From Pararhizobium capsulatum DSM 1112 (GTDB lineage: Bacteria; Pseudomonadota; Alphaproteobacteria; Rhizobiales; Rhizobiaceae), in NCBI RefSeq assembly GCF_030814475.1, contig NZ_JAUSVF010000001.1, positions 3,044,001 to 3,108,000 of the forward strand: a stretch of DNA of 64,000 bases. The letters run 5' to 3'. Below, piece by piece: positions 35,203 to 45,282 of the stretch; the first letter of the stretch is position 1, and each line of letters begins with the position of its first letter. The position numbers and the translations under genes were made by a program. Below the pieces are notes generated by a model that searched no databases, was not told the DNA's origin, and saw nothing but the letters and a program-made list of their open reading frames with translations.

Positions 35203-38200
35203 CTATTGCTGAACGCCGACACCGGGAAGCGTGTTGAAATCGAGCGGTTGCGATGGCGTGACCGTGCCGGGCTGCACAGCAGGCGTATCCGGCGTTGTCC
35301 CGTCCGCATTCGGCAAGGCCCCGCCGCGCTCGACCTCTTGCCCGGGCTCCACGGGTATCTTGAAGGGTGCAATGCCGGATGGGTCCTGCTGCTGCGCTCT
35401 GGCTGCATCCTCGGCGGCTTTTGCCGCAGCCTCTGCCGCGGCCTTCTCCGCCGCAGCGCGCGCTTCGGCTTCCGCCTTCTGCTTGGCCGCCAGCTCGGCC
35501 GCCAATACACGACGACGGACTTCCTCTTCCGCCCGCAACTTCTCTGCCGCCCGCTCGGCTGCCTTCGCCTTGTACAGCGCGACTTCGCGGCGCAGCCGTT
35601 GCTTCTCGAGCACATTTGCCTGCAGCGTCTCGACACGCCGCCGCTCGCGCTCGAACGCACGAAGCGACAGGAAATTCGAAAGGTCGGTGACGTCCATCGT
35701 CACACCCGGCGCCTCCAGCACCCCCTGGTAGTCGAGTCGCACCTGCGGCTCGGCGCCGGCCAGCGCTGCGTCGCCGGCATCGAACTTGACGGTCGCGGAA
35801 CCCGTCATGCGGTCCTCCGGGAAGGAAAGCTCGGCGTCGGCCGATATGCTGGCGCCCTCGTTGGCCGCCGTGACGTTCTGCGCCCTGAGCCTGCCGCCGG
35901 CAATGTTGAACGGCACGGTCACGGCGCCGATCGCCGACTCTCCCGCCAGAATGGCCCGTTGCGCATCCTTCTCGATCGTCGATGGCGAAATCTCGCCCTG
36001 TACGGCGTCGGCAGCGGCGATCACGGCCGGCAGGGAGCCGGTATCGATCCCCTTGACCACCACATCACGCAAGGTTGCCGTTCCCGATCCGCTCATGCCT
36101 TCCGCCATGGCACGAACGGAGGTACCGGAGGTCTCCATACCCATCGTCAGATCGAAGCGGCCGGACGCGACTGCCGCACCCGATTTTTTCCAAACGGCCG
36201 ATGCAAGGTCGCCGTCGGTGACCCCTATCTTCGTCTGCAGGAAGCCGGAACCATCTCCGCTGCCGATCAGGATGCGGCCTTCCGCCTTGCCGCCGAGCCA
36301 GCCGCCGGAAATATCCGCGAGCTCGACCTGGTCACCCTTCCAGAGCATCTTGCCGGACATATCAGACACGGCCCCGTAGACACCCGGCCAGAACGCCTTT
36401 GCCTTGATACCGAGAGCGACATCAAACCCGCTCCAGCCGGAAAGGGCCACCGGCGTCTGCGAAAGACCACCCTCCACGATGTTGTCGACCGGCCCCAGCA
36501 TTGCCTCTCCGAGCCAGCCGAGATCGATGGTGTCAAAGGCAAGGTCGCCCGCTGCCTTGCCGGGCACGGTGCGGTCGAAAGAAACCGCGCCGTTGAATGC
36601 ATTGCCATCGGCACGCCCCTCGATGCCCGAAACCGCGACCGCATCCTTCGAGCTTTCCACATTCGCCTTGAGCGAGATCGGAAGCCCCGTCCCCATCTGC
36701 GGCAGACCGATGCCCTTCAGCATAAGAAAGGGCTCGATGTCCTGGCTCTCAAGCGTCAGGGAACCGCGACCATCGAGGAAATTGTCACGCGCAAGATCAA
36801 CCTCGCCATTGGCCGAGAACGAACTGTGTTCCGAGGTAAAGCTCAAGGTGCCGTTGGCACGGCTGCCATCGGTGCCCTGCAGCTTCAGCGACAGCACACC
36901 ATTGGCCTCTGCATCGAAAGGCAGCGGATCGAGGCCAGCCTGCCCAAGAAGCAGCGGCGTCGAGGGGTTTTCGAGCGTGGCTTCCAGCATGATGCCGTCG
37001 CCGGAAAGCGCCTGGGCGATGCTGGGTGCCTGATAGTTGGCGGCAATCTTGGAGCCGTTGGACGTGCCGACAACGCCGAAAGCGGCCGGCGCCTTGCCCT
37101 CCTGCCCGCCGGCCGTCAGCGTAAAGTCAAGCGCGGCATCGGTGTAATATGGGCCGGCCACGATCATCCGGTCCAGGATCGGATGCGCCGGCGCATGCCG
37201 TGCAATCATCGCCAGAAACGGTGTCAGGTCTGGTGAAGCAAGCTTCATCTTGGCCGAGACGACCGGCGACGACATGTCGCCACTCATGCGGCCCGAGAGC
37301 GCCAGCCGCGCGCCGGCAAGATCACCGATCGAGACGCGCTCGGCCTGCAGCTGGCCATTCTTCAGCGTGACAACCAGCTGAACATCCCGCGCATCCTCCC
37401 CGAAGGCCGAAAACTTTTCGGCCGAAAGGTCAGCGGCAATCGTATGGGCCAGAACGGTTTCATTCGAGGAATCTCCCGCAACAAGCCCCGTCAGTGCGCG
37501 TAGCGCATCGAGATCGATCTGGTTTCCCTGCAGCTTCAGCGAAAGGCTGGGCGGCACGCCGTCCAACGCCTGCCGTTCGATCCGGCCATGAAGAACTGCT
37601 GGTCCGGCGGCAATCTCCAGCCGCTCGAACTGCTGCAGCGTATCCGTCAGATTGACGGTGGCAGAAAAACCCGCCGTCTTCAGCGTCCTCAGCGCCGGAT
37701 CGACTGAGCCGGCGAGCCACGCCGCGAGACCGGATGGTTGGTTGGAGGCGATCAGCAGGTTGCCCCGGAAGGCACGCGTCCCCTTGAGGTCGAGCCGCCC
37801 CTTGGCCTCCAGCTGCGTGCGCCCCGGCAGTTGCGCCACGGCGTTATCGATGATCCAGCCGCTACCATCGGGGCGCAGATCGAGCCGAACTTCGCGAACG
37901 GTGGTATCGCCGATCACGATGGCCGGCAGCTTGAGGCTCGCCCGTCCCGGCACGGACGGGATCGGAATGTCTGCTGCGATCGCCAGGGCGGCGGACAGGC
38001 GCTGGCGCACGGAAATCGCCGGATCGCGCCCGGTCTTGCCAGCTTCGCCAGTGTTGCCAATGCGGCTGACGTCGATCTGCTGACCATCCGCCAAAAGCAG
38101 GAATTCCGGCTCCTTGCCGGTATCCAGCGTCGCTTCGCCGGTCACCAGATAGGGATCGTCCTTCGATCCGATCTCAAGCCGGTAGTCCGGCACGCGGATG

Positions 38201-39012
38201 CGCTCGTTGGTGAGTTCGAACTCGCCGTTCACCCGAAGTGCTGCAGCATCGTCCGCCTTCTGGGCTTCGGCGGAACGGTTCTCCGTCAGCGTGAACTTGC
38301 CCTGATAGACCGGCCTGAAATCGACGATCTTCAGATTGCCGTCAAGCTCGACGCCGAAAGGACGTTTGTCAGGCACGAGCTTTGCGCGCAAGCCAAGCTC
38401 GCCTTTCTCGTCGATTTCGCTGCTGGAAAACAGGAAGCTTCCCGCCTCCCCGTCCAGCGCCGCCCGACCCTCCACCTTCCACGGCCCCGCCAGCGAGCGG
38501 GCGGAAAGATCCGCATTCAGGTCGGTGATGCGGCGTGTCCGGCCCGTCTGTTCGTCAATGAAATCGATCTGGCCGTTGCTGATCTCGACATTTTCCAGAA
38601 CCACGATCTTGGCCGGAATGGCAGCCCTACGGCCCCGCGCCCAGTCGAGCGTACCATCAGGCAGAAGCTTGATCTTTGCCTTTGGCGTGTCCAGCCGCAT
38701 GTCGAAGATGAGCGCCTCGCCGCTCAGGAACGGCGCGAGTTCCGCATCCATCGAAAAATGCGCGACCTGGATGAGCGGCTCACCAGCCTCGTTCTCGCCA
38801 ACACGCACATCATTCAGGGTCACGGAAGGAAAGGGAAGAAGCCGCGCATCGACACTGCCATGGACGACGACCGGCCGCCCCATGATCCGGCTCGCCTCGC
38901 GCTGGAACTCCTGGCGAAAATCGGTCCAGTCAATGAATAGCGGTGCGATCAGAGCCGCAAAAAGCGCCGCCACCAGGAGACTGCCAACGAAAACCAGAAT
39001 TCGCGAAAGCAC
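35203..39012 (-). CDS. AsmA family protein
   Basis: A 1,269-residue envelope protein. An N-terminal membrane anchor (residues ~5-28) precedes the AsmA domain (FIDWTDFRQEFQREASRIMGRPV..VHG near 25-55). A long repetitive beta-rich region follows, as in the bridge-like proteins that move phospholipid between membranes or affect outer-membrane assembly. Near 1125-1220 lies an Arg/Glu/Ala-rich coiled coil resembling TolA, then a Pro-rich tail. It extends into the periplasm. Runs opposite to the ssrA-sspB cluster and stands alone; the stop lies 30 bases from the ribbon-helix-helix gene. Confidence 0.85.
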   Translation of the reverse strand: MLSRILVFVGSLLVAALFAALIAPLFIDWTDFRQEFQREASRIMGRPVVVHGSVDARLLPFPSVTLNDVRVGENEAGEPLIQVAHFSMDAELAPFLSGEALIFDMRLDTPKAKIKLLPDGTLDWARGRRAAIPAKIVVLENVEISNGQIDFIDEQTGRTRRITDLNADLSARSLAGPWKVEGRAALDGEAGSFLFSSSEIDEKGELGLRAKLVPDKRPFGVELDGNLKIVDFRPVYQGKFTLTENRSAEAQKADDAAALRVNGEFELTNERIRVPDYRLEIGSKDDPYLVTGEATLDTGKEPEFLLLADGQQIDVSRIGNTGEAGKTGRDPAISVRQRLSAALAIAADIPIPSVPGRASLKLPAIVIGDTTVREVRLDLRPDGSGWIIDNAVAQLPGRTQLEAKGRLDLKGTRAFRGNLLIASNQPSGLAAWLAGSVDPALRTLKTAGFSATVNLTDTLQQFERLEIAAGPAVLHGRIERQALDGVPPSLSLKLQGNQIDLDALRALTGLVAGDSSNETVLAHTIAADLSAEKFSAFGEDARDVQLVVTLKNGQLQAERVSIGDLAGARLALSGRMSGDMSSPVVSAKMKLASPDLTPFLAMIARHAPAHPILDRMIVAGPYYTDAALDFTLTAGGQEGKAPAAFGVVGTSNGSKIAANYQAPSIAQALSGDGIMLEATLENPSTPLLLGQAGLDPLPFDAEANGVLSLKLQGTDGSRANGTLSFTSEHSSFSANGEVDLARDNFLDGRGSLTLESQDIEPFLMLKGIGLPQMGTGLPISLKANVESSKDAVAVSGIEGRADGNAFNGAVSFDRTVPGKAAGDLAFDTIDLGWLGEAMLGPVDNIVEGGLSQTPVALSGWSGFDVALGIKAKAFWPGVYGAVSDMSGKMLWKGDQVELADISGGWLGGKAEGRILIGSGDGSGFLQTKIGVTDGDLASAVWKKSGAAVASGRFDLTMGMETSGTSVRAMAEGMSGSGTATLRDVVVKGIDTGSLPAVIAAADAVQGEISPSTIEKDAQRAILAGESAIGAVTVPFNIAGGRLRAQNVTAANEGASISADAELSFPEDRMTGSATVKFDAGDAALAGAEPQVRLDYQGVLEAPGVTMDVTDLSNFLSLRAFERERRRVETLQANVLEKQRLRREVALYKAKAAERAAEKLRAEEEVRRRVLAAELAAKQKAEAEARAAAEKAAAEAAAKAAEDAARAQQQDPSGIAPFKIPVEPGQEVERGGALPNADGTTPDTPAVQPGTVTPSQPLDFNTLPGVGVQQ

Positions 39013-39186
39013 CAGCTCTAAAACCCTACCCTATATTCAGGACCTTCACCCATCGGGCGACAAGGCCGTGTTCCTGCAACGAGCGCACTCCCGCCACCAT
39101 GATGCACAACGCTTCAAAGAGGGGAAAGATACGCGACGGCGCCACCGGGACGCTATCCCTCACTCCTTAGCATCAGCGATGCGTTT

Positions 39187-40596
39187 TCACATGGCAAAAA
39201 TCTTGCCCGGATTGAAGATATTGTCCGGATCAAGCCCATGCTTGATCTGCCGCATCAGATCGAGCGCATCACCAAGCTCCTTCTCTAGGAAAGGCATCTT
39301 GCCCTGGCCGATGCCGTGTTCGCCCGTGCAGGTTCCGTCCATTGAAAGCGCCCGGTCGTTCAGCCGCGCAACGAAGGCCTCCGCCTTGGCAATATCCGCC
39401 GGATCCTTGTCGTCGAAGAGCAGGCCGACATGAAAATTGCCGTCGCCCGCATGGCCGACGATCGGCGCCAGAAGGCCATGGGCGCGAATATCTTCCTGGG
39501 TGGCCTCAACGCAATCGGCCAGCCGCGATATCGGCACGCAGACATCCGTCGAGATGATCCCGCCGCCCGGCATCAGGCTCTTCTGCGCCCAATAGGCATT
39601 GTGCCGCGCCTTCCACAGCTGGTTGCGCTCTTCGAGATTGGCAGTGGAGCGAAACTCGGTGCCGCCAAACTCCGCCGCAATCTCCGCAAACTGGCGCGAC
39701 TGCAATGCCACCGTCTCCGGATTACCGTGGAATTCGACGAACAATGTCGGCTGTTCGGGGAATGTAAGCCCGGAATAGGCGTTGCTCGCCCGCATCTGCG
39801 TCTCGTCGAGAAGCTCGATACGCGCCACCGGAATTCCCGACTGTATGGTCAGGATCACGGTGTTGCAGGCGTCAGCTGTCGTCGGAAACGAGCAGACGCC
39901 GCCGGCAATCGTTTCCGGGATGCCCTGCAGCCTCAGCGTGATCGAGGTGATGATGCCAAGCGTGCCCTCGGCCCCAACGAAGAGCCGGGTCAGGTCATAG
40001 CCGGTCGATGATTTCTTCGCCCGGTGCGCCGTGCGAATTTCCTTAGCCCCCGCTGTCACCACCGTCAGCGCCAGAACATTGTCCTTCATCGTGCCGTAAC
40101 GAACCGCATTGGTGCCCGACGCCCGCGTCGAGGCCATGCCGCCAATCGAGGCATTGGCCCCCGGATCGATCGGGAAGAACAGGCCGGTATCGCGCAGGTA
40201 GGTGTTCAGCGCCTCGCGGGTAATACCGGGCTCCACGGTACAGTCGAAATCGCTGGCGTTGACCTCGAGAACCCGGTCCATCCGGCCCATATCGACGCTG
40301 ATGCCGCCAAAGGGTGCGTTGATGTGGCCCTCAAGCGAAGAGCCGGTGCCGAAGGCAATCAGCGGAACCTTGTGCTCGCTGGCAAGCGCAACGATCGCCT
40401 GCACCTCTTCGGAGCTTTGCGGAAAGACAACCGCATCGGGCAACTGCCCAGGAATATAGGTCGTGGTGTGCGCATGCTGGGCCCGCACCGCTTCACCCGT
40501 CTGCAGCCGCTCGCCGAAGCGCTCGGACAGCGCCGCGATAACGGCCGCAATTCCGCTCTCATTGCGTCTTCCGGTCTTGATTGCGCTCAGTGCCAT
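39187..40596 (-). CDS. FAD-linked D-lactate/glycolate dehydrogenase-type oxidase
   Basis: A 469-residue flavoprotein from ATG 40596 (GGGAG upstream). The FAD_binding_4 (PCMH) domain spans ~50-230, with PLIAFGTGSSLEGHINAP and DPGANASIGGMASTRASGTNAVRYG. The C-terminal FAD-oxidase domain ends with DGTCTGEHGIGQGK and DPDNIFNPGKIF. This is the GlcD / cytochrome D-lactate dehydrogenase family, oxidising a 2-hydroxy acid and passing electrons to the respiratory chain. No GlcE or GlcF partner is adjacent, so a single-subunit D-lactate dehydrogenase is more likely than glycolate oxidase. Exact substrate cannot be read from the sequence. Confidence 0.85.
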   Translation of the reverse strand: MALSAIKTGRRNESGIAAVIAALSERFGERLQTGEAVRAQHAHTTTYIPGQLPDAVVFPQSSEEVQAIVALASEHKVPLIAFGTGSSLEGHINAPFGGISVDMGRMDRVLEVNASDFDCTVEPGITREALNTYLRDTGLFFPIDPGANASIGGMASTRASGTNAVRYGTMKDNVLALTVVTAGAKEIRTAHRAKKSSTGYDLTRLFVGAEGTLGIITSITLRLQGIPETIAGGVCSFPTTADACNTVILTIQSGIPVARIELLDETQMRASNAYSGLTFPEQPTLFVEFHGNPETVALQSRQFAEIAAEFGGTEFRSTANLEERNQLWKARHNAYWAQKSLMPGGGIISTDVCVPISRLADCVEATQEDIRAHGLLAPIVGHAGDGNFHVGLLFDDKDPADIAKAEAFVARLNDRALSMDGTCTGEHGIGQGKMPFLEKELGDALDLMRQIKHGLDPDNIFNPGKIFAM

Positions 40597-40942
40597 GCCC
40601 GCTTGCTCCCTCCCCCCGCAGCACACGGCTGCGAAGCTCCTTTTCCCGAACATCACAAGGAAAAGGAAATATCCGCTCTTTTCAAGGCGGTACTGTGCAA
40701 ATCGGAATCATTTTGTCCAGCACTTCACCCGCAACTTCATGCGGGTTCAGCGCTTTCTTGGCAAGGTGCGGCCACGCGGTCACAAACCGCGGTCGGATGG
40801 CCCGTCGCCCCCTTTTCTCGTACGTGGCCAGACTATCGGACGTCCGGTTTGCTTCCTCTTCTCCCCAGCGGGGAGAAAGTGGCCCGAAGGGTCGGATGAG
40901 GGGGCGACTGGCTTGGAATGTGCCGCGACGCCCTGCATCAAC
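40597..40942. other. Intergenic region with a rhizobial palindromic repeat
   Basis: A 346-base gap between the FAD dehydrogenase start and the RND pump stop. Its right half carries the repeat listed separately, and its left half presumably carries the dehydrogenase promoter. No gene seen. Confidence 0.5.
40859..40912. repeat. Rhizobial intergenic palindromic element (RIME-like)
   Basis: TTCTCCCC and GGGGAGAA form an 8-base-pair hairpin around AGC. It is followed by the GTGGCCCGAAGGGTCGGATGA stretch (positions 40878-40898) and a G-run. This combination is a familiar dispersed intergenic repeat in Rhizobiaceae genomes. Only one copy is in the window, so repetition is taken from general knowledge. 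Confidence 0.5.
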
Positions 40943-43900
40943 CTACTCCGCAGGCGCCACCGGCATCTGCTCTGCAGCCTCCATCTCGCGCTGCAAACGC
41001 CGTTCCTCGTCCACCTGCGGCTTGGTGAAGCGCGCGATGACCAGATAGGCGACCGGCGTCAGATAGAGCGTGACAACAGTTGCAAGGCCGAGCCCCCCCA
41101 CCAGCACCCAGCCGAGCGCGACGCGGGCTTCCGCCCCTGCCCCGCTTGCCATCACCAGCGGCAGGGCGCCGACGATGGTCGCGATCATCGTCATCATCAC
41201 GGGCCGCAGGCGGATATTGGCGGCATTCTCGATGGCCGAGCGCAGGTCCTGCCCGCGGTCCCGAAGTTGATTGGCGAATTCGACGATCAGGATGCCGTTC
41301 TTCGCCATGATACCGACAAGCAGCACCAGCCCGATCTGGCTGTAGATGTTCAGCGTGTTGCCCGTCATCAGCATGGCAAAGACAGCACAGGCAAGGCCAA
41401 GCGGCACCGTCACCATGATGATCACGCCGCTGATCAGGCTCTCGAACTGCGCGGCCAGCACCAGGAAGATGATGACCAGTGCAAAGCCGAAGGTCACAAG
41501 CAGCCCGCTCGAATTTTCATTGAGCGTCGCGGCCTCCGCGAGCGGCACGATCCGTGATCCCGGCGGCAGGAGCGGCTCGGCCATCTGCTGCACCATCGTC
41601 AGAGCGTCGCCAAGCGCAAGATCGTCGCTCAAGCTCGCAGAAAGCGACACCGCACGCAGCTGCGATTCGCGCGACAGCTGCGGCGCGATCGCCCGCTCCT
41701 CGATCGTTGCAATGGATGACATCGGCACGATGCGCCCGTCGCCCGTCTTCAGGAAGATGTTCTGCAGGTCCGTCGGGTCATTCACCGGATTGGTGGTCGA
41801 CAGCAGCTTCACCGGATAGGAGTCGCCGTTGACATAGACATCAAGCACGCTGTTGCCATCGAGCATCGCCTGCATGCCCGCTGACAATCCGACGATATCG
41901 ATGCCGAGGTCGGACGCCCGCTCGCGATCGATCGTCACGGAAAGCTGCGCCTGGTTCGGGTCGTAGTTCAGCCGCACGTTCTGGAAATGGCCGCTGTCCT
42001 CCATCTGGCGCACCAGCTTGTTGGCGGCATCGCCGAGCTTGGCATAGTCATTGCCGACCAGCGCGACCTGCAGCCCGTTGCCCGCGCCGCGGATACCCAG
42101 GCTGTTCGGCTGCATCGGGAAGACCCGCACCGAAGGGATGCCATTTGCCAGCTTGGTGATGTCGGCAGCGATCTGCTGCTGGGTGCGCTCCCGCCCATCC
42201 CAGGGTGCAAGGGTCAGCACCATGAAGCCGGTATTGACCGAGCCGCCCTGACCGGAGACGGAAAAGACATTGTCGATCTCGCCATTGTCCATCATCGGCT
42301 TCAGGCCATCTTCCAGCTTGCGCATCTGGGCCTGCGTATATTCAAGCGACACGCCCTGCGGCGCCTGTACCCGCATCATGATGCGTGCCCGGTCTTCCGT
42401 CGGCGTGAGTTCCGACTTCAGCAGCGTGAAGGCGCCCGCACCCGCAGCCGTGACCATGCCCGCCACCATGAAGACCACGAGTGGCGTGTTCAGGCAGGCG
42501 CGCAGCGTCCGGCGATAGAAGCCGGCAGCAAAGGCACCGACCTTGCCCATGAAGCCGGAGTGCTGATGGTCGTCGCTATGGGCCGTCAGCATGCGCGATG
42601 CCAGCATCGGGCAGAGCGTCAACGCCACGAAGGCCGACAGAAGGATCGCAAAGGCCAGCACGAAGCCGAATTCCCGGAAGAGGGCACCGGTCTGGCCGGG
42701 CAGGAACGACAGCGGCACGAACACCGCCGCCAGCGTCGCCGTCGTGGCGATAACCGCAAAGAACACTTCCAGCGTACCGAGCACGGCCGCTGCCCGCGGC
42801 CCGAGCCCTTCGGATCGCCGTCGCACGATATTCTCCAGCACCACGATCGCGTCATCGACCACAAGGCCGGTCGCCAGCACGATCGCCAGCAGCGTCAGGA
42901 TGTTGATCGAGAACCCGGCAAGATAGATCGCCGCGCAGGTACCAACCAGCGCGATCGGCATGGTCAGCACTGGAATGAGCGTCGCCCGCCAATCGAGCAG
43001 GAACATGTAGATGACGAGCGTCACGATCACGACCGAAGCGAAGAGCGCAATCTCGACCTCATGGATCGCCCCGTCGATGAACACCGCGTCGTCGCTGGTA
43101 ACCGCCAGTTGCGTGCCCTCAGGCAAGATCTGCGCAATGGTCGCAACCGCCTTCTTCACGCCTTCGGATATATCGAGCGTGTTGGACTGCGCCTGACGAA
43201 TGATGCCGAGGCCGATGCCCTGGCGGCCGTTCGAGCGCAGCGATGATGTACCGACGTCAGGCCCGAGCGTGACGGTGGCGATATCGCCAAGCCGGATATT
43301 GTCTCCAAGCACCAGTTGCTCGAACTGCTCCGGCGTCTGCAGGTCGGCCGTCGCCCGCACCGAGATATCCTGGTTGGCGCTTGTCAGCGATCCCGCCGGT
43401 ACGTCGAGTGAGGCCGTCGCCAGCGCCGTCCGCAGGTTGGCGATCGTCAGCCCGCGCCCGGCAAGCTTCGACTGGTTGACGTCGATGCGGAAGATCTTCT
43501 CCTGCTCGCCATTGATCTGGACATCAGCGACGCCCTCGACGGCGGCAAGCCGGTCGGTGATCTCGTTTTCGGCAAGCAGCGTCAGGTCTTCCATCGACAG
43601 CGTGTCGGAGGTGAGCGCCAGCCGCATGATCGGCTGGCTGTCGGAATCGGCCTTGACGATGGTCGGTTCGTCCGCATCGTCGGGAAGCTGGCCGGAGATA
43701 CGGCCGACAGCATCGCGCACGTCGTTGGAGGCCTGCCCGATATCCGTCGTGTTGGAAAACTGCAGGGTCACCCGGCTCTGGGCATATTGCGAGGTCGAGG
43801 AGATGTTCTTGATCCCCTGCACGCGTGAAACCGCGCCCTCGATAACCGAGGTAATTTCCTGATCCACAGTTTCCGGAGCGGCCCCATCGAATGTCGTGTT

Positions 43901-44071
43901 GATCGAGACGACCGGCTGGTCGACCTGGGGGAGTTCGCGGATCTCGATGCCGTTCAGCGCCGCAAGGCCAGCCACGACGATCAGCGTATTGACGACCAGC
44001 GCAAAGATCGGCCGGCGGATGAAAAGTGCTGTGAAGCCGGCGGTTCCGCCCTTTTTCGGGCCCCCGCTCAC
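40943..44071 (-). CDS. RND efflux pump inner-membrane transporter
   Basis: A 1,042-residue AcrB/MdtC-type proton antiporter. FIRRPIFALVVNTLIVVAGL forms the first membrane helix. Two large periplasmic loops follow, each after one helix, with groups of six helices around residues 335-540 and 860-1015. GLVVDDAIVVLENI near residue 405 holds the proton-relay Asp pair. Length and hydrophobicity pattern match the hydrophobe/amphiphile exporter family. It overlaps the upstream adaptor gene by four bases (ATGA), so both are made together. No outer-membrane factor is encoded beside them, so a shared TolC-like channel is assumed. The substrate is unknown. Confidence 0.9.
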   Translation of the reverse strand: MSGGPKKGGTAGFTALFIRRPIFALVVNTLIVVAGLAALNGIEIRELPQVDQPVVSINTTFDGAAPETVDQEITSVIEGAVSRVQGIKNISSTSQYAQSRVTLQFSNTTDIGQASNDVRDAVGRISGQLPDDADEPTIVKADSDSQPIMRLALTSDTLSMEDLTLLAENEITDRLAAVEGVADVQINGEQEKIFRIDVNQSKLAGRGLTIANLRTALATASLDVPAGSLTSANQDISVRATADLQTPEQFEQLVLGDNIRLGDIATVTLGPDVGTSSLRSNGRQGIGLGIIRQAQSNTLDISEGVKKAVATIAQILPEGTQLAVTSDDAVFIDGAIHEVEIALFASVVIVTLVIYMFLLDWRATLIPVLTMPIALVGTCAAIYLAGFSINILTLLAIVLATGLVVDDAIVVLENIVRRRSEGLGPRAAAVLGTLEVFFAVIATTATLAAVFVPLSFLPGQTGALFREFGFVLAFAILLSAFVALTLCPMLASRMLTAHSDDHQHSGFMGKVGAFAAGFYRRTLRACLNTPLVVFMVAGMVTAAGAGAFTLLKSELTPTEDRARIMMRVQAPQGVSLEYTQAQMRKLEDGLKPMMDNGEIDNVFSVSGQGGSVNTGFMVLTLAPWDGRERTQQQIAADITKLANGIPSVRVFPMQPNSLGIRGAGNGLQVALVGNDYAKLGDAANKLVRQMEDSGHFQNVRLNYDPNQAQLSVTIDRERASDLGIDIVGLSAGMQAMLDGNSVLDVYVNGDSYPVKLLSTTNPVNDPTDLQNIFLKTGDGRIVPMSSIATIEERAIAPQLSRESQLRAVSLSASLSDDLALGDALTMVQQMAEPLLPPGSRIVPLAEAATLNENSSGLLVTFGFALVIIFLVLAAQFESLISGVIIMVTVPLGLACAVFAMLMTGNTLNIYSQIGLVLLVGIMAKNGILIVEFANQLRDRGQDLRSAIENAANIRLRPVMMTMIATIVGALPLVMASGAGAEARVALGWVLVGGLGLATVVTLYLTPVAYLVIARFTKPQVDEERRLQREMEAAEQMPVAPAE

Positions 44072-45282
44072 TTTACCACCTCGGCTTCCGAGACCTTCTG
44101 CTCGCCGTCGCCGCTACTTTGCTTCTTCTGCCGCTGCTGGCCCTCGCCCTGCTTCAGCAGCTTCACCTCACCGCCGTCGCGCAGGCGCTGCACGCCTTCC
44201 ATCACCACGTCCTGGCCCTTGGAAAGCTCCGCTTCGACCAATACCTTGTCGGAATTGCGCTGGATGATCTTGACCGGAACCCGCTGCGATTTCCCATCCT
44301 CGACACGCCAGACATAGGAGCCATCGGCACTCCACTGGACCGAGAGCGGATTGACTGTCGGGAAGGTATCTCCGGGGAAACGGGCAATGACCGAGAACGA
44401 CATGCCAGCGCGCAGCGTATCATCCGGATTTTCGATGCGGGCACGCACGCGCAGCGTCCGGCTGGCCTGATCGACACGGTTGTCGATCGCATAGATGGCG
44501 CCCGACAGCTCGGATGCCGGAATGGCGATCGCGGAGGCCGAGATTTCCTGGCCGACCGAAATCTTGTTGGAGAAACGCTCCGGCACCCAGAAATCGACAA
44601 GAATCTGCGACCGATCATCAATGACGGCAATCGGCGTCGAGGTCGTGACGTAATCGCCCGGATTGACCGTGATGATGCCCGCAATGCCCTGCGAGGGCGC
44701 CACGATATCGCGGCGCTTCAGATCAAGCTCCGCCTTCTGCAGGTCAAGCTGGGCTGCCTGCTCGGCAAATTCCGCTTCACGCAGAATGGCAACGGACACC
44801 GCATTTCCAAGCTTGCGGTTGCGATCGACCTTTTCCTGGGCACTTGCCACGGCCACGCGCGCCTGTTCCGTCGCAACCTTCTGGTCGTCGCTGTCGAGGC
44901 GGGCGATGACCTGCCCCTTCTCGACCCTGTCGCCGGACTTGACGAGAACCTCGGTCAGATTGCCGGTCGAAAGCGGCGTCACCGTCACGGAGAGGATGGC
45001 ATCGCCATTGCCGATCGCCGAAAGCCGGTCGTTGACGACAGCTTCGCCCACCGGCTCCGTCACCACGAGCGGTGGGGCATTGGCAAAACCGCCGCCGTTG
45101 CGCCGGTTTCCGCCGTTACCGCCCTCGCCCTTGGCTTCAGGCTTTGCCACCAGTGCGACCACGCTTTCGGGAACACCAAGGCCGGTCAGCTTGGCTGCAG
45201 CTCCCGGCACAAAATGGACCCAGGCAGCCAGCCCGACGACGAGCACGAATGCACAGATCAACAGCTGTTTCCAAAGCCGCAT
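44068..45282 (-). CDS. RND efflux pump periplasmic adaptor (HlyD/MFP family)
   Basis: A 404-residue membrane fusion protein from ATG 45282 (GGAG upstream). An uncleaved anchor or signal lies at residues ~5-25 (LLICAFVLVVGLAAWVHFVPG), followed by a Gly/Asn-rich linker. The lipoyl half-motifs (VTPLSTGNLTEVLVKSGDRVEKGQ and later IVAPSQGIAGIITVNPGDYV, here cut to key parts) flank a coiled-coil hairpin at ~135-190. A beta-barrel and membrane-proximal domain follow. It links the RND transporter to an outer-membrane channel. First gene of the two-gene operon. Confidence 0.88.
   Translation of the reverse strand: MRLWKQLLICAFVLVVGLAAWVHFVPGAAAKLTGLGVPESVVALVAKPEAKGEGGNGGNRRNGGGFANAPPLVVTEPVGEAVVNDRLSAIGNGDAILSVTVTPLSTGNLTEVLVKSGDRVEKGQVIARLDSDDQKVATEQARVAVASAQEKVDRNRKLGNAVSVAILREAEFAEQAAQLDLQKAELDLKRRDIVAPSQGIAGIITVNPGDYVTTSTPIAVIDDRSQILVDFWVPERFSNKISVGQEISASAIAIPASELSGAIYAIDNRVDQASRTLRVRARIENPDDTLRAGMSFSVIARFPGDTFPTVNPLSVQWSADGSYVWRVEDGKSQRVPVKIIQRNSDKVLVEAELSKGQDVVMEGVQRLRDGGEVKLLKQGEGQQRQKKQSSGDGEQKVSEAEVVK

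Noticed and set aside
37738..38940. 400-codon frame opposite the AsmA gene
   Set aside because: A high-GC antisense shadow. The minus strand encodes a continuous recognisable AsmA protein across the same bases.
40943..45282. Heavy-metal (CusA-type) efflux pump
   Set aside because: The transporter length and conserved blocks match the AcrB/MdtC drug-type group, and no metal-binding Met/His clusters or CusF-like gene are present.
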